DNA from: Oncomelania hupensis
Lineage: Eukaryota; Mollusca; Gastropoda; Littorinimorpha; Pomatiopsidae
Length of the DNA: 64,000 nt
Assembly (NCBI GenBank): GCA_036898135.1
Contig: CM072515.1
Location: 19,279,437-19,343,436 of the forward strand
Direction: 5' to 3'
Shown: one piece after another, positions 1 to 11,271 of the stretch
Numbering within the stretch: the stretch's first letter is position 1
Layout of the letters: every line of letters begins with the position of its first letter
Translations under genes and position numbers: made by a program
The notes under the pieces: model-generated
The model's input: the letters and a program-made list of their open reading frames with translations, nothing else
Told to the model about the DNA's origin: nothing
The model's database searches: none

Positions 1-1285
1 AACCGTTAATTTTTCTACCTATCTGAACATATCATAGCATCATTCTTCCCCCGCAGATTGATATGATTAATTATTATTAGTCTCTTCTAACACAATGTTC
101 TGTGAGGATTATTATTGCTGTTGGTTAGTTATTTTGCGTCAATGTTTTACTTTTGTTCATAATGTTGCATAGCGGTTGTTTCATATTATCAAATTGTTGT
201 TAATGTGCTTTAGTTGAATCTATTACATTGGAACCTCCAATATGTGATCTAGCAAAATGCACTCCAAATGTGATCTTATAATAGAAGGGTATGATAACTT
301 AAACAGAGAGACAAAGCACACATACCACTTGTTCAGATCAAAAGTAAATTATTTCAAGAGAGAATTTTATATTAAAGGGATTACATTACAACGGAAACAG
401 AGAGGCACGGCACACATGCCACTCATTCAAAAGCAAACTATTTCAAACTTTTATTAACGAATTGTAAACGAATCTGTAGTATCTTTTTTTCCTTTGTTTA
501 TTTTGTTGTTTTTGTTTGTTTGTTCAATTTAGCCTATACTCTATAAACCAGTCGGAAAGGATCGCTCCATTACAAAGGTGTAATTCATATTATAAGTAAA
601 CTTATCAGTCATAAATACAGGTCACACAATAGGCGAGGTATACTGGAGAGACAGACATTGGAGGTTTTACAGTATGTAAATTGTTTGTGGGAATACAGGA
701 TACAGTGGAAGTAAAATTCTGAAAGTAAAAGGTTGTGATTTTCTTTAATATGTTTGTCGTGCTTGAATGACAACATATGTTGATTCACCACCACCATTAC
801 ATTACAAACAACAAACAAGCATAAGTATTCAGTGCCCGAGTCAGCATGTTAGTGTCTGCGCTGTCATACAATTGATCTGGTTTGTGCTATTTTGTTTCTG
901 TATAAACACATCATCAAACAATTGACATACATTTCCTCTTTTATTCAGATGAAACAAAATTAACAGGCGATCTAAATTTACAGGTCAAGTACTGTAACTT
1001 TGTCAATGAATAAATGCTAGCAGCAACAAGAACAATATGGAAATAATTTCAAATGTGGTTTTTTTTCCAGATACATTTATATATTTGCAAATCTTTAAAC
1101 TACATTTGTGTTCACATGAAAACAAGAGCAAAAAAGTGTACTATTAATTGTCATATTTGACTAACATTGTTGACACTGTGACCTTGACTGTAAGTCATTC
1201 AATCACTGATACATTTCGACCTCTCGTAGCTCTAAATCCAACCTACCAGGTATAAAACAGACATACATTACATTACATGACATGA
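1..1285. other. AT-rich intergenic DNA, no gene seen
   Basis: Low-complexity AT-rich host sequence. Only short, compositionally driven open frames are present and none resembles a known protein. A fragment of the GACCTT-rich interspersed repeat family, with a 'gtgaccttgact' core, lies around 1150-1250. Confidence 0.6.
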
Positions 1286-1841
1286 TTATTGCTTTAGGTC
1301 CAGCGGACTCTTCCGAGCCAAATCAGGACCAGACAACCCCTGATCCGCATAAAAGATCTGCTGAAACAACCCTAGTGGGAAAACTGAAGGCACTCCACCA
1401 GCCAGTCACTTTATAATAAAGACATCCCACACAGGGGACGTTGAGGCTATACAGTAATTTATCGAACCCCCATTTACAAAAACAAAATAGAATACAATCA
1501 TTACAAAATATCAACAAAACACATATATATAAAATGCCTACATTGATAAATAATAACATCATATCAAGCCCTAGTGACCAACTGGCAGAAAGCGTCCAAT
1601 ATTCCCAAGCTGATCCAACAGACCTCACACACAAATAAGGAGTCTTGTCCCGGAAGAGTTTTCAAGAAAAAAGGTAGGTGACTGGTCTAGCGAAGAAGAA
1701 GATAGTATAGCAGATTGATAGAACAGAGCAGGAATGAGAAAGAACAAATGAGAAAGACAGCGACAGTGGGAATTTAAAGCACTAAATTTCCAGAAAGTGG
1801 GGATACTATTTATACTGAAACTCCCGGCACCCCAACGGGAG
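1286..1841 (-). repeat. Retroposon family R1, copy 1
   Basis: About 555 bp closely matching the copies at 2667-3245 and 4796-5382. The shared left edge contains 'gctttaggtccagcggactc' and the shared right edge contains 'ccggcaccccaacggg'. The other two copies have an (attg)n run at the left edge, which marks the 3' tail of a minus-strand retroposon; here that tail is nearly absent. Minus-strand open frames of 60-100 codons occur in all copies but carry no recognised domain. Confidence 0.7.
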
Positions 1842-2385
1842 TGACAGACGGACGGACAAGCATTTGTTTGGATTTCATTTTTGGACTGACTATTTCAGAC
1901 TATATCGCGCAAATTTGCACAAATCGAGACACTTGAGTTTTGGGTTCATAGACTCACATTGTTATACATGTGAGTCAAAAATAAGTTTCGTGTAATTAGC
2001 CAGGTTACAGTACAAAGACATAGGTTCAGCGTAATCAACTAGGTTACAGTATTTGCACAGAGGGGATGCACCACAGACGCTTGTATCTGGACACACAAAA
2101 GACACGTCACAGGCATAAGCATTCGCAAGTCAAGGTACAAGCGCCTGTGGGATGGACAGACCGATATTTCGTTGGATATCATTATTATTATTAGACTATT
2201 TAAGATTTATTTCGCACAGATTTGCAGAAATCTAACTAGAAGTACAAACCTAATATGACTCACATGTTCCTTTAAGAACTCACAATATCTAACATGAAAA
2301 TGAGTGCCCAGAAAAACAAAATGATACGTGGCATTAAAATTCAAAGTAATACCGACTTTGATCTTTCTATCATGACTTTGAGATG
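1842..2385 (+). repeat. GACCTT-family interspersed repeat (R2), fragments
   Basis: Recurrent phrases shared with other copies in the window are seen, such as 'agactcacattg', 'gcacagatttgcaaaaat', 'actttgatctttctat' and 'cacatgctcctt'. The copy is interrupted at 2386 by a SINE and resumes at 3275. It has no coding capacity. Confidence 0.55.
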
Positions 2386-3274
2386 GTAAAGGTAAAAAGC
2401 TAAAGGTAGTCCCATAGCCTTGTGGCCGTAGGGGAGCGTGATGTTGGAGATCACACTTATCTTGGGCCGGCGTAATGAGGGTGATGCCCGTCTCTCTCCC
2501 TCGCTGCTTTACCTTCCCCACCCTTAAGAGAGTAGGTACTCAGTCACAGTTGAGTCAACTGGGGGCGTTGTTATTTGTCGCTTCACGTTTTGCGGTCACC
2601 CATCCAAGTGCTAACCGCACTGGAGGGTGCTTATCTTGCGACACAGTAGCGCGTGCTCCAACCACTTTTTTTATTGATTGATTGATTGTTGCTTTAGGTC
2701 CAGCGGACTCTTCCGAGCCAAATCAGGACCGGACAACCCCCGATCCACATAAAATATCTGCTGAAACAACCCTAGTGGGAAAATTGAATGCCATCCACCG
2801 GCCAGTCACTTTACAATAAAGACATCCCACGCAGGGGACGGCTGAGGCTTTACCCCAACTACTCGAACCCCAGGTTACAAAAACAAAATAGAATACAAAC
2901 ATCATTATAAATTATCAATAAAACATATACATATAAAATGCCTATATTGCTAAATAATAACATCATAGGAAGCCCTAGTGACCACCCGGCAGAAAGCGTC
3001 CAACACTCCCAAGCTGATCCAACAGACCTCATACACAAACAAGGAGTCTTGTCCAGGAAGAGTTTTCAAGAAAAAAGGTAGGTCATTGATCTAGCGAAGA
3101 AGAAGATAGTATAGCAGAGTGATAGGACAGAGCAGGAATGGGAAAGAGTAAATGAGGAAGACAGCGACAGTGGGAATTTAAAGCACTAAATTTCCAGAAA
3201 GTGGGGATACTATTTATACTGAAACCCCCGGCACCCCAACGGGGGGCTCCAACCACTGCGCTATCCGACACCCC
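2386..3274 (-). repeat. tRNA/5S-headed SINE, split by retroposon R1
   Basis: Read on the minus strand, the SINE starts near 3274. It has a tRNA-like A-box segment (tagcgcagtggttggagca) followed by a stretch resembling the 3' half of 5S rRNA (ggttagcacttggatgggtg), and ends in CTTTAC-like repeats near 2386. It is flanked by a 12-bp direct repeat, gactttgagatg, at 2374-2385 and 3275-3286, so it inserted into an R2 copy. A second full copy lies at 62300-62599. The 2667-3245 segment is a later insertion. Confidence 0.75.
2667..3245 (-). mobile_element. Retroposon R1, copy 2, with 12-bp target duplication
   Basis: The 579-bp element lies inside the SINE and is flanked by gctccaaccact at 2655-2666 and 3246-3257. 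The (attg)n run at the left edge is the 3' tail of a minus-strand insertion. Duplication length and simple-repeat tail indicate LINE-machinery retroposition. A TATA-like octamer (tataaata on the minus strand, 3211-3218) lies about 30 bp inside the 5' end. No conserved protein is seen. Confidence 0.8.
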
Positions 3275-3286
3275 GACTTTGAGATG

Positions 3287-4110
3287 ACCGGCTCCAAATC
3301 AAATAAACTACAGCAAAAGTTGTATTATGCCCAAAACAATGGTGACCTTGGGATGACCTTGACCTTCATGTGACTTCATGCATGTCTGATTAAAAAAACC
3401 AATATTGTTGCATACTATGGGTTAAATAAATAGCCATTCCACTGTACAATGACCTAATTTTGTATGTTTTTGCGAGGCCTAAAATTACCTTGACCTTCAA
3501 GATCAAAGCAAAAAGGGAACACGTATACCAGATTAATCTATCATCTCTAAATTTAACAAGTCTGGACTTTATATCTCTCATAGTCCATGGTCGTTGATAT
3601 CTATTATGCATCAAAGAATCATAAGTTCAATACTAATAACCTAGAAAAAAAAGAGTAAACTGTGTGAACAATTGTCATTAAAAAAACAACTAATAATTGT
3701 TGACCCTGTGACCTTGATCTTGAGGTGAAGTCATTAATTCACTGATCCTTTATAAGGTCTCATAAGTATACACCATTTTAACAAGTTTAGTTGTGATAGT
3801 TGAAATAGGTTCTTAGATATTAATCCACTTGCAAGTTTTGCACAGATGGCGGACAGACAGACGGACCGACGCACACACAGACGGACCGATGGACACAATT
3901 TTTATTAACATGTCATAGTTGGACTAATTTAGGACACATTTCGCACAGATTTGCAAAAATATAGACTTTCTTCTTTTTGGATGGGGTGGGGGGTGGGGGG
4001 TAGTGGGCAGGGGTGGCGGTGGGTGAGTGAATACATAGACTCACATTGCTATGAATGTGAGTCAAAACATAAGTTGTTTGGTGGGCAAGTACAGTAACAT
4101 CAACATACAT
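3287..4110 (+). repeat. R2 GACCTT-family repeat, long copy
   Basis: Contains repeated 'gaccttgacctt' motifs plus segments matched by the inverted copy at 33900-34650, including 'gttgcatactatgggttaa', 'ggactttatatctctca' and 'caaagaatcataagttcaat'. It is non-coding. Class is unknown; no terminal repeats were found. Confidence 0.65.
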
Positions 4111-4132
4111 TTCAATGCATTTGAGTCAAAAA

Positions 4133-4765
4133 CAATTTATTAAATAATTTCACTAAGAAATCTACAACACTGCTACCAGCATATTTAAAAAATTCGCCAA
4201 TAAGCCCGTCTGGTCCAGGAGATTTACCACGCTTTAACTTCCAAATAGCTTGTAAAACTTCATCTCTTGTAATTAGTCTGTCTAAAACTTCTTCATAGTT
4301 TTGAACAAAGTCTGGGTCCCCACCTAAATGTTCATCATCCGTATCTAAAACAGCATTGAAATGTTCATACCATGCATCGATAGTAATGTCAGTTTTTGGC
4401 TGAGTTCGACTGCCAAACAACCTACTAATTTCTTGCCAAAACACCTGCTGGTTGCCTATCGATGAAATCAATTTATTGAACTGAGTATCATTAAACAACT
4501 TCTTTTTTCTACATATGAAATTCTTATATTCCCTACGTGCTCTACAGTAGCTTTGTCTCTTTTCACAAGTAGGATGTTTTCTAAATTGTCTAAGTAATTT
4601 TCGTACATTTCTCCGTTCATCCGAACACTCCCTATCAAACCATGCACAATTGCTCGTCTCGCCAACAATAAGTCTCCTCTTCATACACTCAGCTTTCTGC
4701 TTGACAAAATTATTAAACACTCCAATCGCTTCATTTATATTAAGATCAAGCAAGTTCAATGCTCT
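4133..4765 (-). pseudogene. LINE remnant: endonuclease-RT linker and start of reverse transcriptase
   Basis: An uninterrupted minus-strand frame of about 210 codons ends in an RT-type segment (KRGKSPGPDG, then FFKYAG), typical of the first conserved block of non-LTR reverse transcriptases. The upstream basic, Cys-containing region matches the linker between endonuclease and RT. The rest of the RT and all of the endonuclease are missing. The family was not assigned and differs from the LINE-A copies elsewhere in the window. Confidence 0.7.
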
Positions 4766-4795
4766 TTAAAAAACAGACTTTGCTTCAGGAGAGAG

Positions 4796-4796
4796 A

Positions 4797-4827
<31 letters not shown>

Positions 4828-5382
4828 GCTTTAGGTCCAGCGGACTCTTCCGAGCCAAATCAGGACCGGACAACCCCCGATCCGCATAAAAGATCTGCTG
4901 AAACAACCCTAGTGGGAAAACTGTATGCCCTCCACTGGCCAGTCACTTTACAATAAAGACATCCCACGCAGGGGACGGCTGAGGCTTTACCCCAACTAAT
5001 CGAACCCCCGGTTACAAAAACAAAATAGAATACAAACATCATTATAAATTATCAACAAAACACATACATATAAAATGCCTATATTGCTAAATAATAACAT
5101 CATAGGAAGCCCTAGTGACCACCCGGCAGAAAGCGTCCAATACTCCCAAGCTGATCCAACAGACCCCATACACAAACAAGGAGTCTTGTCCAGAAAGAGT
5201 TTTCAAGAAAAAAGGTAGGTCATTGATCAAGCGAAGAAGAAGATAGTATAGCAGAGTGATAGGACAGAGCAGGAATGGGAAAGAGCAAATGAGGAAGACA
5301 GCGACAGTGGGAATTTAAAGCACTAAATTTCCAGAAAGTGGGGATACTATTTATACTGAAACCCCCGGCACTCCAACGGGGG
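4796..5382 (-). repeat. Retroposon R1, copy 3
   Basis: Full-length copy with a long (gatt)n tail at the left edge and a right edge in 'ccggcactccaacggggg'. It is highly similar to copy 2, including the same minus-strand open frames. No clear target duplication was found. Confidence 0.75.
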
Positions 5383-5504
5383 TACTGTTGCCGCAGTGAA
5401 TCGGTCATGCCTATAAAGGAAAGACAGGTTTTCAACTGGGGCTTTCACTTTTCCCTTTATAGGTTAGAACAATCTACAGTGGCAAGATTGCTCATGACCC
5501 CAAG

Positions 5505-5507
<3 letters not shown>

Positions 5508-5571
<64 letters not shown>
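5508..5571. repeat. (GA)n microsatellite
   Basis: About 32 uninterrupted GA units. The open frames through it are artefacts of the repeat. Confidence 0.95.
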
Positions 5572-5574
<3 letters not shown>

Positions 5575-6384
5575 AAACATAAGTTTTTTGGGTAAGTACA
5601 GTAACATCAACATACATTTCAATGCATTTGAGTCAAAAATACAATCAAAAGTTAAACTGATTTCCCCAATACACAATATAAAGTTAAACTTACTCAAGAA
5701 TTAAGAAGTACATTGTGCAACATACTTGTTGTCACAAAACAAATATTTGGATTTATCATCACCATCAGCAACAGTATTGTTGTCTTTACCATTCTAATCA
5801 TCATCAACAACAAAACAATTACAATCCATCCAAAACAATTAAATAAGGTGTACGAGTCCTTTTCTAAATTTTGAGATTCCACAATTTGGTTTGTCAGGGA
5901 AGGAAAACCATTTCAGCAGCGATATAAATGCATACTGGAAGTACACATTGCTCGCACCTTCGATTTTAAAGGACGACAACTCGCGATACAACACTGAATG
6001 GTCGGCTATACCACTGTGCTTAATCGGGAACATTGCTAGGAGCACTATACAGAAAATGCTTACAGGTAATACAGGATCTAGCGGACTACCAAGGCGGAAC
6101 CGAATCAGGACCACAGAAAACCAAAATCTGTTAAACCGTCAAAACATTACACCATTATAACTAGAAGGGTAAAGCCCCCATGACTCCATGCTTCTTATTT
6201 AACTTGCAATATTTAACATAATATGAGCAACAGAAAAGAAAAAGAAAATGAGACATTAAACGCAAATACCGACTTTGATCTTTCGATGCTCTTGACCTTG
6301 AGATGACCTTAACCTCCTGTTCCAAATACACTCATGTACGATCAAATAAACTATAGCAAAAGTTGTATTATGCCAGGAACGCAG
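5572..6384 (+). repeat. Intergenic DNA with R2 repeat fragments
   Basis: The segment 6196-6375 matches the R2 family ('cttgcaatatttaaca', 'accgactttgatcttt', 'ttgaccttgagatgacctt', 'agcaaaagttgtattatgcc'). The remainder holds no recognisable gene. Confidence 0.5.
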
Positions 6385-6475
6385 TTGGCTCCGTGGTTTA
6401 CGCGATGTACTCGAATGTTAGACAATAACAGCCTGTACAGCCCGGGATTCAAAGTTCGTTAACGGCCAGGAGTAA

Positions 6476-6543
<68 letters not shown>

Positions 6544-6620
6544 GCGATGTACTCGAATGTTAGACAATAACAGCCTGTACAGCCCGTGATTCAAAGTTCG
6601 TTAACGGCCAGGATTAAAAT

Positions 6621-6677
<57 letters not shown>
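6385..6677 (+). repeat. Tandem tRNA-like SINE copies with (TAA)n tails
   Basis: Two tandem copies share 'tacgcgatgtactcgaatgt' and 'gttcgttaacggccagga', each followed by 57-62 bp of TAA repeat (6478-6541 and 6618-6676). The first copy has an A-box-like 'tggctccgtgg' and a weak B-box-like region, suggesting a tRNA-derived SINE head. The second copy begins inside the head. Confidence 0.5.
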
Positions 6678-6720
6678 GTTTAAAAATAAATTACAAATAG
6701 TATTAATAATTTAAAATTAG

Positions 6721-6726
6721 GACAAA
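6721..6726. repeat. Polinton target site duplication, left
   Basis: gacaaa immediately precedes the AG at the left end and recurs directly after the CT at the right end (23855-23860). Six base pairs is the usual Polinton duplication size. Confidence 0.95.
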
Positions 6727-7228
6727 AGTAGTATGTTAGTGGGCGGATGGGCAACCGTGCACCTGCACCTAAAAAGTGGGTCACGTGACAGGGGGATGAC
6801 GTCATAGGTGCACATGTACTCTTAGGTCATGATGCCCCACAACGTGAGGGTCTTTGCGCCCTGTCAAAAGTGATGGATGACATATGGCCTGGGGGGATAT
6901 AATTTTATTGATGGTGCGATTGCAAGTGCGCATCTCGGTGAATGGATATATGACTCAGTGGTCGGGGGCGTGAGATCAAGCACCCCAAAGACAGCAAGTG
7001 CGCATCTTGATGAATATAGAATGACTCATTGGTCTGGGCGCGAGTTCAAGCATCCAAAGACAGCAAGTGCGCGTCTCACTCAAAGACAGCAAGTGTGCAT
7101 CTTGATGAATAGAGAATGACTCAGTGGTATGAGCGTGAGATCAAGCATCCCAAAGACAGCAAGTGCGCATCTTTTTGTGGTTGTATACATTAATAGTTAT
7201 ATCTAGATACATTGTGCAGTAAAATATC
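6727..7228 (+). repeat. Polinton left terminal inverted repeat
   Basis: Positions 6727-7144 are identical to the reverse complement of 23437-23854. Similarity resumes after an indel of about 110 bp and ends near 7228 with 'cagtaaaatat'. The inner part is built from a unit of about 73 bp containing 'caaagacagcaagtgcgc' repeated four to five times. An 80-codon open frame here also occurs in the right repeat; it comes from the repeat units and is not called a gene. Confidence 0.95.
6781..6804 (+). promoter_or_regulatory. E-box and CRE palindromes in left TIR
   Basis: tcacgtga (6781-6788) and tgacgtca (6797-6804) are perfect palindromes 8 bp apart, about 55-80 bp from the terminus. They match consensus sites of bHLH-ZIP and CREB/ATF factors. 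The same pair is present in the right TIR at 23777-23800. Function is inferred. Confidence 0.5.
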
Positions 7229-7394
7229 AAAAATGATGAATGATATATGCCTCGATGGTGTATGGATAATTATGGAAAAGTATGGAAAGACCTGCTTAGC
7301 AATATCGGATGTAAGCATTTGAATATAGATAGGGAGAATGGTTAAAAGCATGGGTTAATGGGTGTGAGATCTAATTTTTATCAGGCCCAACAAA

Positions 7395-8060
7395 TTTTAG
7401 TACCACTCATAAATATCAAAATAAAGTATTATATATACCATGAAGGCATAGTTAGGATTAACGAAAGGATAGATCAAAAGCCGATAGCAGCCAGCCAAAT
7501 GTTAGTACCACTGATAAATATCAAAATAAAGTATTATATATACCCCGAAGGCATAGTTAGGATTAACGAAAGGGACGGATCAAAAGACGATGACAGCCAG
7601 CCAAATGTTAGTACCACAGATAAATATCAAAATAAAGTATTATATATACCCCGAAGGCATAGTTAGGATTAACGAAAGGGACGGATCAAAAGACGATGAC
7701 AGCCAGCCAAATGTTAGTACCACCGATAAATATCAAAATAAAGTATTATATATACCCCGAAGACATAGTTAGGATTAACGAAAGGGACGGATCAAAAGCC
7801 GATAGCAGCCAGCCAAATGTTAGTACCACTGATAAATATCAAAATAAAGTATTATATATACCCCGAAGGCATAGTTAGGATTAACGAAAGGGACGGATCA
7901 AAAGCCGATAGAAGCCAGCCAAATGTTAGTACCACAGATAAATATCAAAATAAAGTATTATATATACCCCGAAGGCATAGTTAGGATTAACGAAAGGGAC
8001 GGATCAAAAGCCGATAGCGGCCAACACAATTTTAGTACCTCGCATAAATGTCAAAATGAT
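7395..8060 (+). repeat. 106-bp tandem array, seven copies
   Basis: The unit begins at tacc positions 7401, 7506, 7612, 7718, 7824, 7930 and 8036, giving a period of 105-106 bp. The middle five copies are almost identical; the first and last are diverged. Each unit contains 'gtattatatatacc' and 'ggcatagttaggattaacga'. Short open frames across the array are repeat artefacts. Its subterminal position is shared with a different array at the right end. Confidence 0.9.
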
Positions 8061-8138
8061 GTATTATATATATCTAGAAGGATTATTTAGGATTAATGAA
8101 AAGGGGCGGCTCAAGAAGAAGCCGACACAAGCACAGGG

Positions 8139-8146
8139 TATATAAA
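8139..8146 (+). promoter_or_regulatory. TATA box of polymerase gene
   Basis: tatataaa lies 94 bp upstream of the ATG at 8233 and just after the tandem array, in a good position to start the polymerase transcript near 8170. Confidence 0.65.
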
Positions 8147-8238
8147 GAGCGGTTGTATCCAAGAAAAAGTAAAGGCGAGTTTTGTGGTGACATATTTTGT
8201 GAAAAGAATTTTGAAATGGCAAGCCTTTTAAAATGGAA

Positions 8239-8376
8239 GATTTTGAAGATAGCGACTTGGATCAAGTGCTTGTAAATAATAGTTCAGACGCTGTTATTAA
8301 CAGGGATGATTTTGAAGACAACAACTTGGATCAAGTGCTTGTAAATAATAGTTCAGACGCTGTTATTAACAGTCTT
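8239..8376 (+). repeat. In-frame 69-bp tandem duplication in polymerase exon 1
   Basis: Two units of 69 bp (8239-8307, 8308-8376) differ at only a few bases and encode DFED..LDQVLVNNSSDAVIN twice. The frame is preserved. Confidence 0.9.
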
Positions 8377-8762
8377 TTAGAAGAAGTACATTTTATTGGT
8401 GACCACGACCCAATTCTTCAGTGCTATGTGAATAATAGCCGATATATAAACAATTATATTTACCGTGGACCTGTGCTAGAACGTTATAATTTTGGTTTTG
8501 AAAGCGGTTTGTTGACCCACGAACAATTAAATAATTCCATTTATCAGAACCAGACCTTTTGTTTTAAAATTAATGCCAGCTTAGGAGTGATTTTAAAAAA
8601 TCAACGCACAGGAGAAATAAAGTACCACTATGCATGTGTGAACAACGCGGCACTCTTTGAAAATCCCATTTCTATAAACAATCGTGAAGACTGGGAACAG
8701 TTCCTAAGCGACCTTGACAACATCGACTACCAGAACCTCGCTACCATACAAAGAGAAAACAC

Positions 8763-8893
8763 GTAAGTAAACCATTAAATATTTATGACAGGAAAATTTT
8801 GTTTGTTTGTTTGTTTGTTTGTTTGTTTGTTTGTTTGTTTGTTTGTTTGAGATAAAGAAAAAAAGTACTTATAGTTTTTATTTTATTTTGCAG
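8763..8893 (+). other. Intron 1 of polymerase gene with (GTTT)n
   Basis: Donor gtaagt and acceptor ttttgcag bound a 131-bp segment that joins two open frames in phase. It contains about 46 bp of (GTTT)n at 8803-8848. Read unspliced, the frame stops at once. Confidence 0.85.
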
Positions 8894-9824
8894 AGAATGG
8901 ACTCTGGAGTGGATCACCAATATTGAATTTTTTGTATTTAAACGTCAACATCGTCTTTTGGGAGCTCCACCCGCCGATTTTCCATTATTTTTAACACAAA
9001 ATCAAGGACTTATTTCTCTTGTGAACTGTGATCCTCGTTATCCTATTAAAGACAACTTGTGTTTATTTCGCTGTTTAGCGGTAAAAAGAGGAGCGAATCC
9101 ACAAAAGTGTGAACGAAGTGCAAAGACACTATTTAATAGTTTTTTACCTCTGGGTGATCCCAAAACATTTGAAGGTGTAAAACTAGAAGATCTAGACCGA
9201 TTTGAGAAACATTTTGAAGTCAATGTGACTATCTTTAGTCTTCAAAAAGAAGAAGAATCCGAGCTACCTACAGCACAATTAGTGAGACGCTCATTAACCA
9301 GATACTCCGAGACACTATATATTAATCAGTTTCAAAATCATTTTTCATATATTAAAAACTTGAATATATATGCAAAGACTTATAGCTGCAGCAAATGCGA
9401 TCGCCATTTTAGGGCATCCAATAGATTATGTAATCATTTTGTGAAATGTAAAGGGGCTCAAACCCGTGAAAAATTTCCAGGAGGAATCTATAAACTGCCA
9501 CCCACACTAAGACAGAGATTAGATGATGAAAACATAAAATTGCCACTACAACTGCAGTTTCATCCCTATAGAATTGTATATGATATAGAGACGTATTTTC
9601 CCAATACACCAAATATCCAGGATAACCCTACACAATTAACATTTTTAGAACAGCATGTACCGCTTTCCATCAGTATATGTAGCAATGTACCCGGATTTAC
9701 AGAACCACAATGTTTCATCACCACAGGAAACCCAGAAGAGTTGGTGCGTGAAACCATAGAGGCACTATACACCATCCAAAAAGCCTCACATTCCATTCTA
9801 AAAGAGGTAGCCAAACCTGTCTTT

Positions 9825-9830
9825 AAAAAA
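9825..9830 (+). other. A6 frame break in polymerase exon 2
   Basis: The upstream frame stops at 9845 shortly after six A residues. The -1 frame starting at the last A is open and continues the exonuclease domain without loss of residues. It may be a one-base deletion, an assembly or read error in a homopolymer, or ribosomal slippage. No canonical heptamer in phase was seen. Confidence 0.8.
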
Positions 9831-10432
9831 TCAAGAAGCGTTTAGAAGCGATTGCCGAAACTGATGAACATGTTGAATTTCACCCACTCAATGATCTTAA
9901 AGATCGATTATCCACATTTATTGAAAGCATCCCTGTGATTGGGTTTTCGAGCGGGAAATATGATTTAAATGTTTTGAAACCGTATTTGGCTAAATATTTT
10001 TGTGAAACCGAGCCCGACCCTGGCGTGAACCTAAATAAGGAGAAAGAGGATGATGCTGAAGATGAGGATGAAGATGAGGATGAGGAGGAAACAGAAGAAG
10101 AGGATGATGAAGAAGAAGAAGAAGAAATAACACCAGACGGAAGAAAGAGAAAAAAGGCGTCTTTGTGGAAAAAACAAAAGAAGAAAACAAAACCAACCTC
10201 CAAAAATCGGATGATCAAAAAAGGGAAACAGTTTTTGGTTCTTTCAAATGCTAAATTAAGATTTCTAGACATCACCAATTATTTGGCGCCTGGTTTTTCT
10301 TATCGACAATATTTAGCAGCCTACAAGTGCTCACTACAGAAATCATTTTTTCCTTATCAATATATCACATCACTGGACAAATTGGATGAGCCACAGCTAC
10401 CTCCCAGAGAGGCCTTTTTTAGTGATCTAACC

Positions 10433-11271
10433 CAGGCATGCTACTCTGAAAATTTTGTTTTCCAGGAAAATTTTTGAAGGATTAGCAAAGCCCCGAGAGC
10501 GAGCCTGCAAAGCAGGCGAGCCCCCTAGGGGGGTCCGGGGGCATGCTCACCCGGAATTTTTTTTTTTTTTTTAAGTTAAAATCTGTGCAATCTGGCACAT
10601 TCTGAGCACTTTTTGAGAGACAAAAAATCAATCAACAAAGACGAAAAAAAAAAAAAGAACATTTTAGTTTAAACTATATACAAGAAATGACACTGGTAGG
10701 CCTACATGTCTGTTAACATTATTGTACTTCTTTTTTTTATTTTTATTTTCCGACAACTTTTACTTCATAATCCAGTGTTCTCTGCAGCCAGTCCCAACGC
10801 CACTTGTTTTTGAGACCTTTGTCCCAGTCTCCTACTGTGTTTCTTATTACAATGTTGGTTCGAAACATTTTGATACTATGCTACTATTAGTAGTATTTAT
10901 CATCACAAAAACGCTTCCATACGTTATCAAACTTAAAAAAACAGAGAATCGTGGTGAAGACTGTCAAAAATCAAACGGAAACCACTGGCTATAACACAGA
11001 GCGAATCACGTAAGAGAGAAGCAATCTGATTGGTGAGATAAATTTAGCTAGCCAATCACAACGCCGCTTTGATATGATCGTTAAATTGACTGTCATGGCG
11101 GTCTAGCAGACGAATCCCGCTGATATCGCCTACCGTGATAAGAACGCTTGCTTTTTTTTTTTTTTTTTCGACACAGATTTTTTTAATACTCCAGGAAATT
11201 TTTCAATCACCAGGAAAGCCAAAGATCGATCTCCAGGAATTCCTGGAATTCCAGGAAAAGTAGCATGCCTG
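10433..11271. mobile_element. hAT-like non-autonomous transposon inside polymerase gene
   Basis: The 839-bp insert has 13-bp terminal inverted repeats starting caggcatgctac (10433 onward; complement ending at 11271) and a 5-bp duplication taacc at 10428-10432 and 11272-11276. CAG...CTG ends and repeated subterminal ccaggaa motifs suggest the hAT group with 5-bp duplications. No transposase is encoded; the 90-codon frame at 10722 is not convincing. Excluding it and one duplication copy leaves the polymerase frame intact. Confidence 0.88.

Noticed and set aside
6877..7119. 80-codon open frame present in both Polinton TIRs
   Set aside because: It is identical in both ends only because the TIRs are identical, and its sequence comes from the internal 73-bp repeats. 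No start context or domain supports a gene.
7358..7878. Series of 60-102-codon frames in the 106-bp array
   Set aside because: Periodic products of the tandem array with the same peptide repeated; stops recur at the same unit position.
7395..8060. CRISPR-like array
   Set aside because: Units are directly abutting 106-bp repeats with no unique spacers and no cas genes; the genome is eukaryotic.
10722..10994. 90-codon frame inside the hAT-like insertion
   Set aside because: Phe/Ser-rich, AT-driven, no transposase or other domain features.
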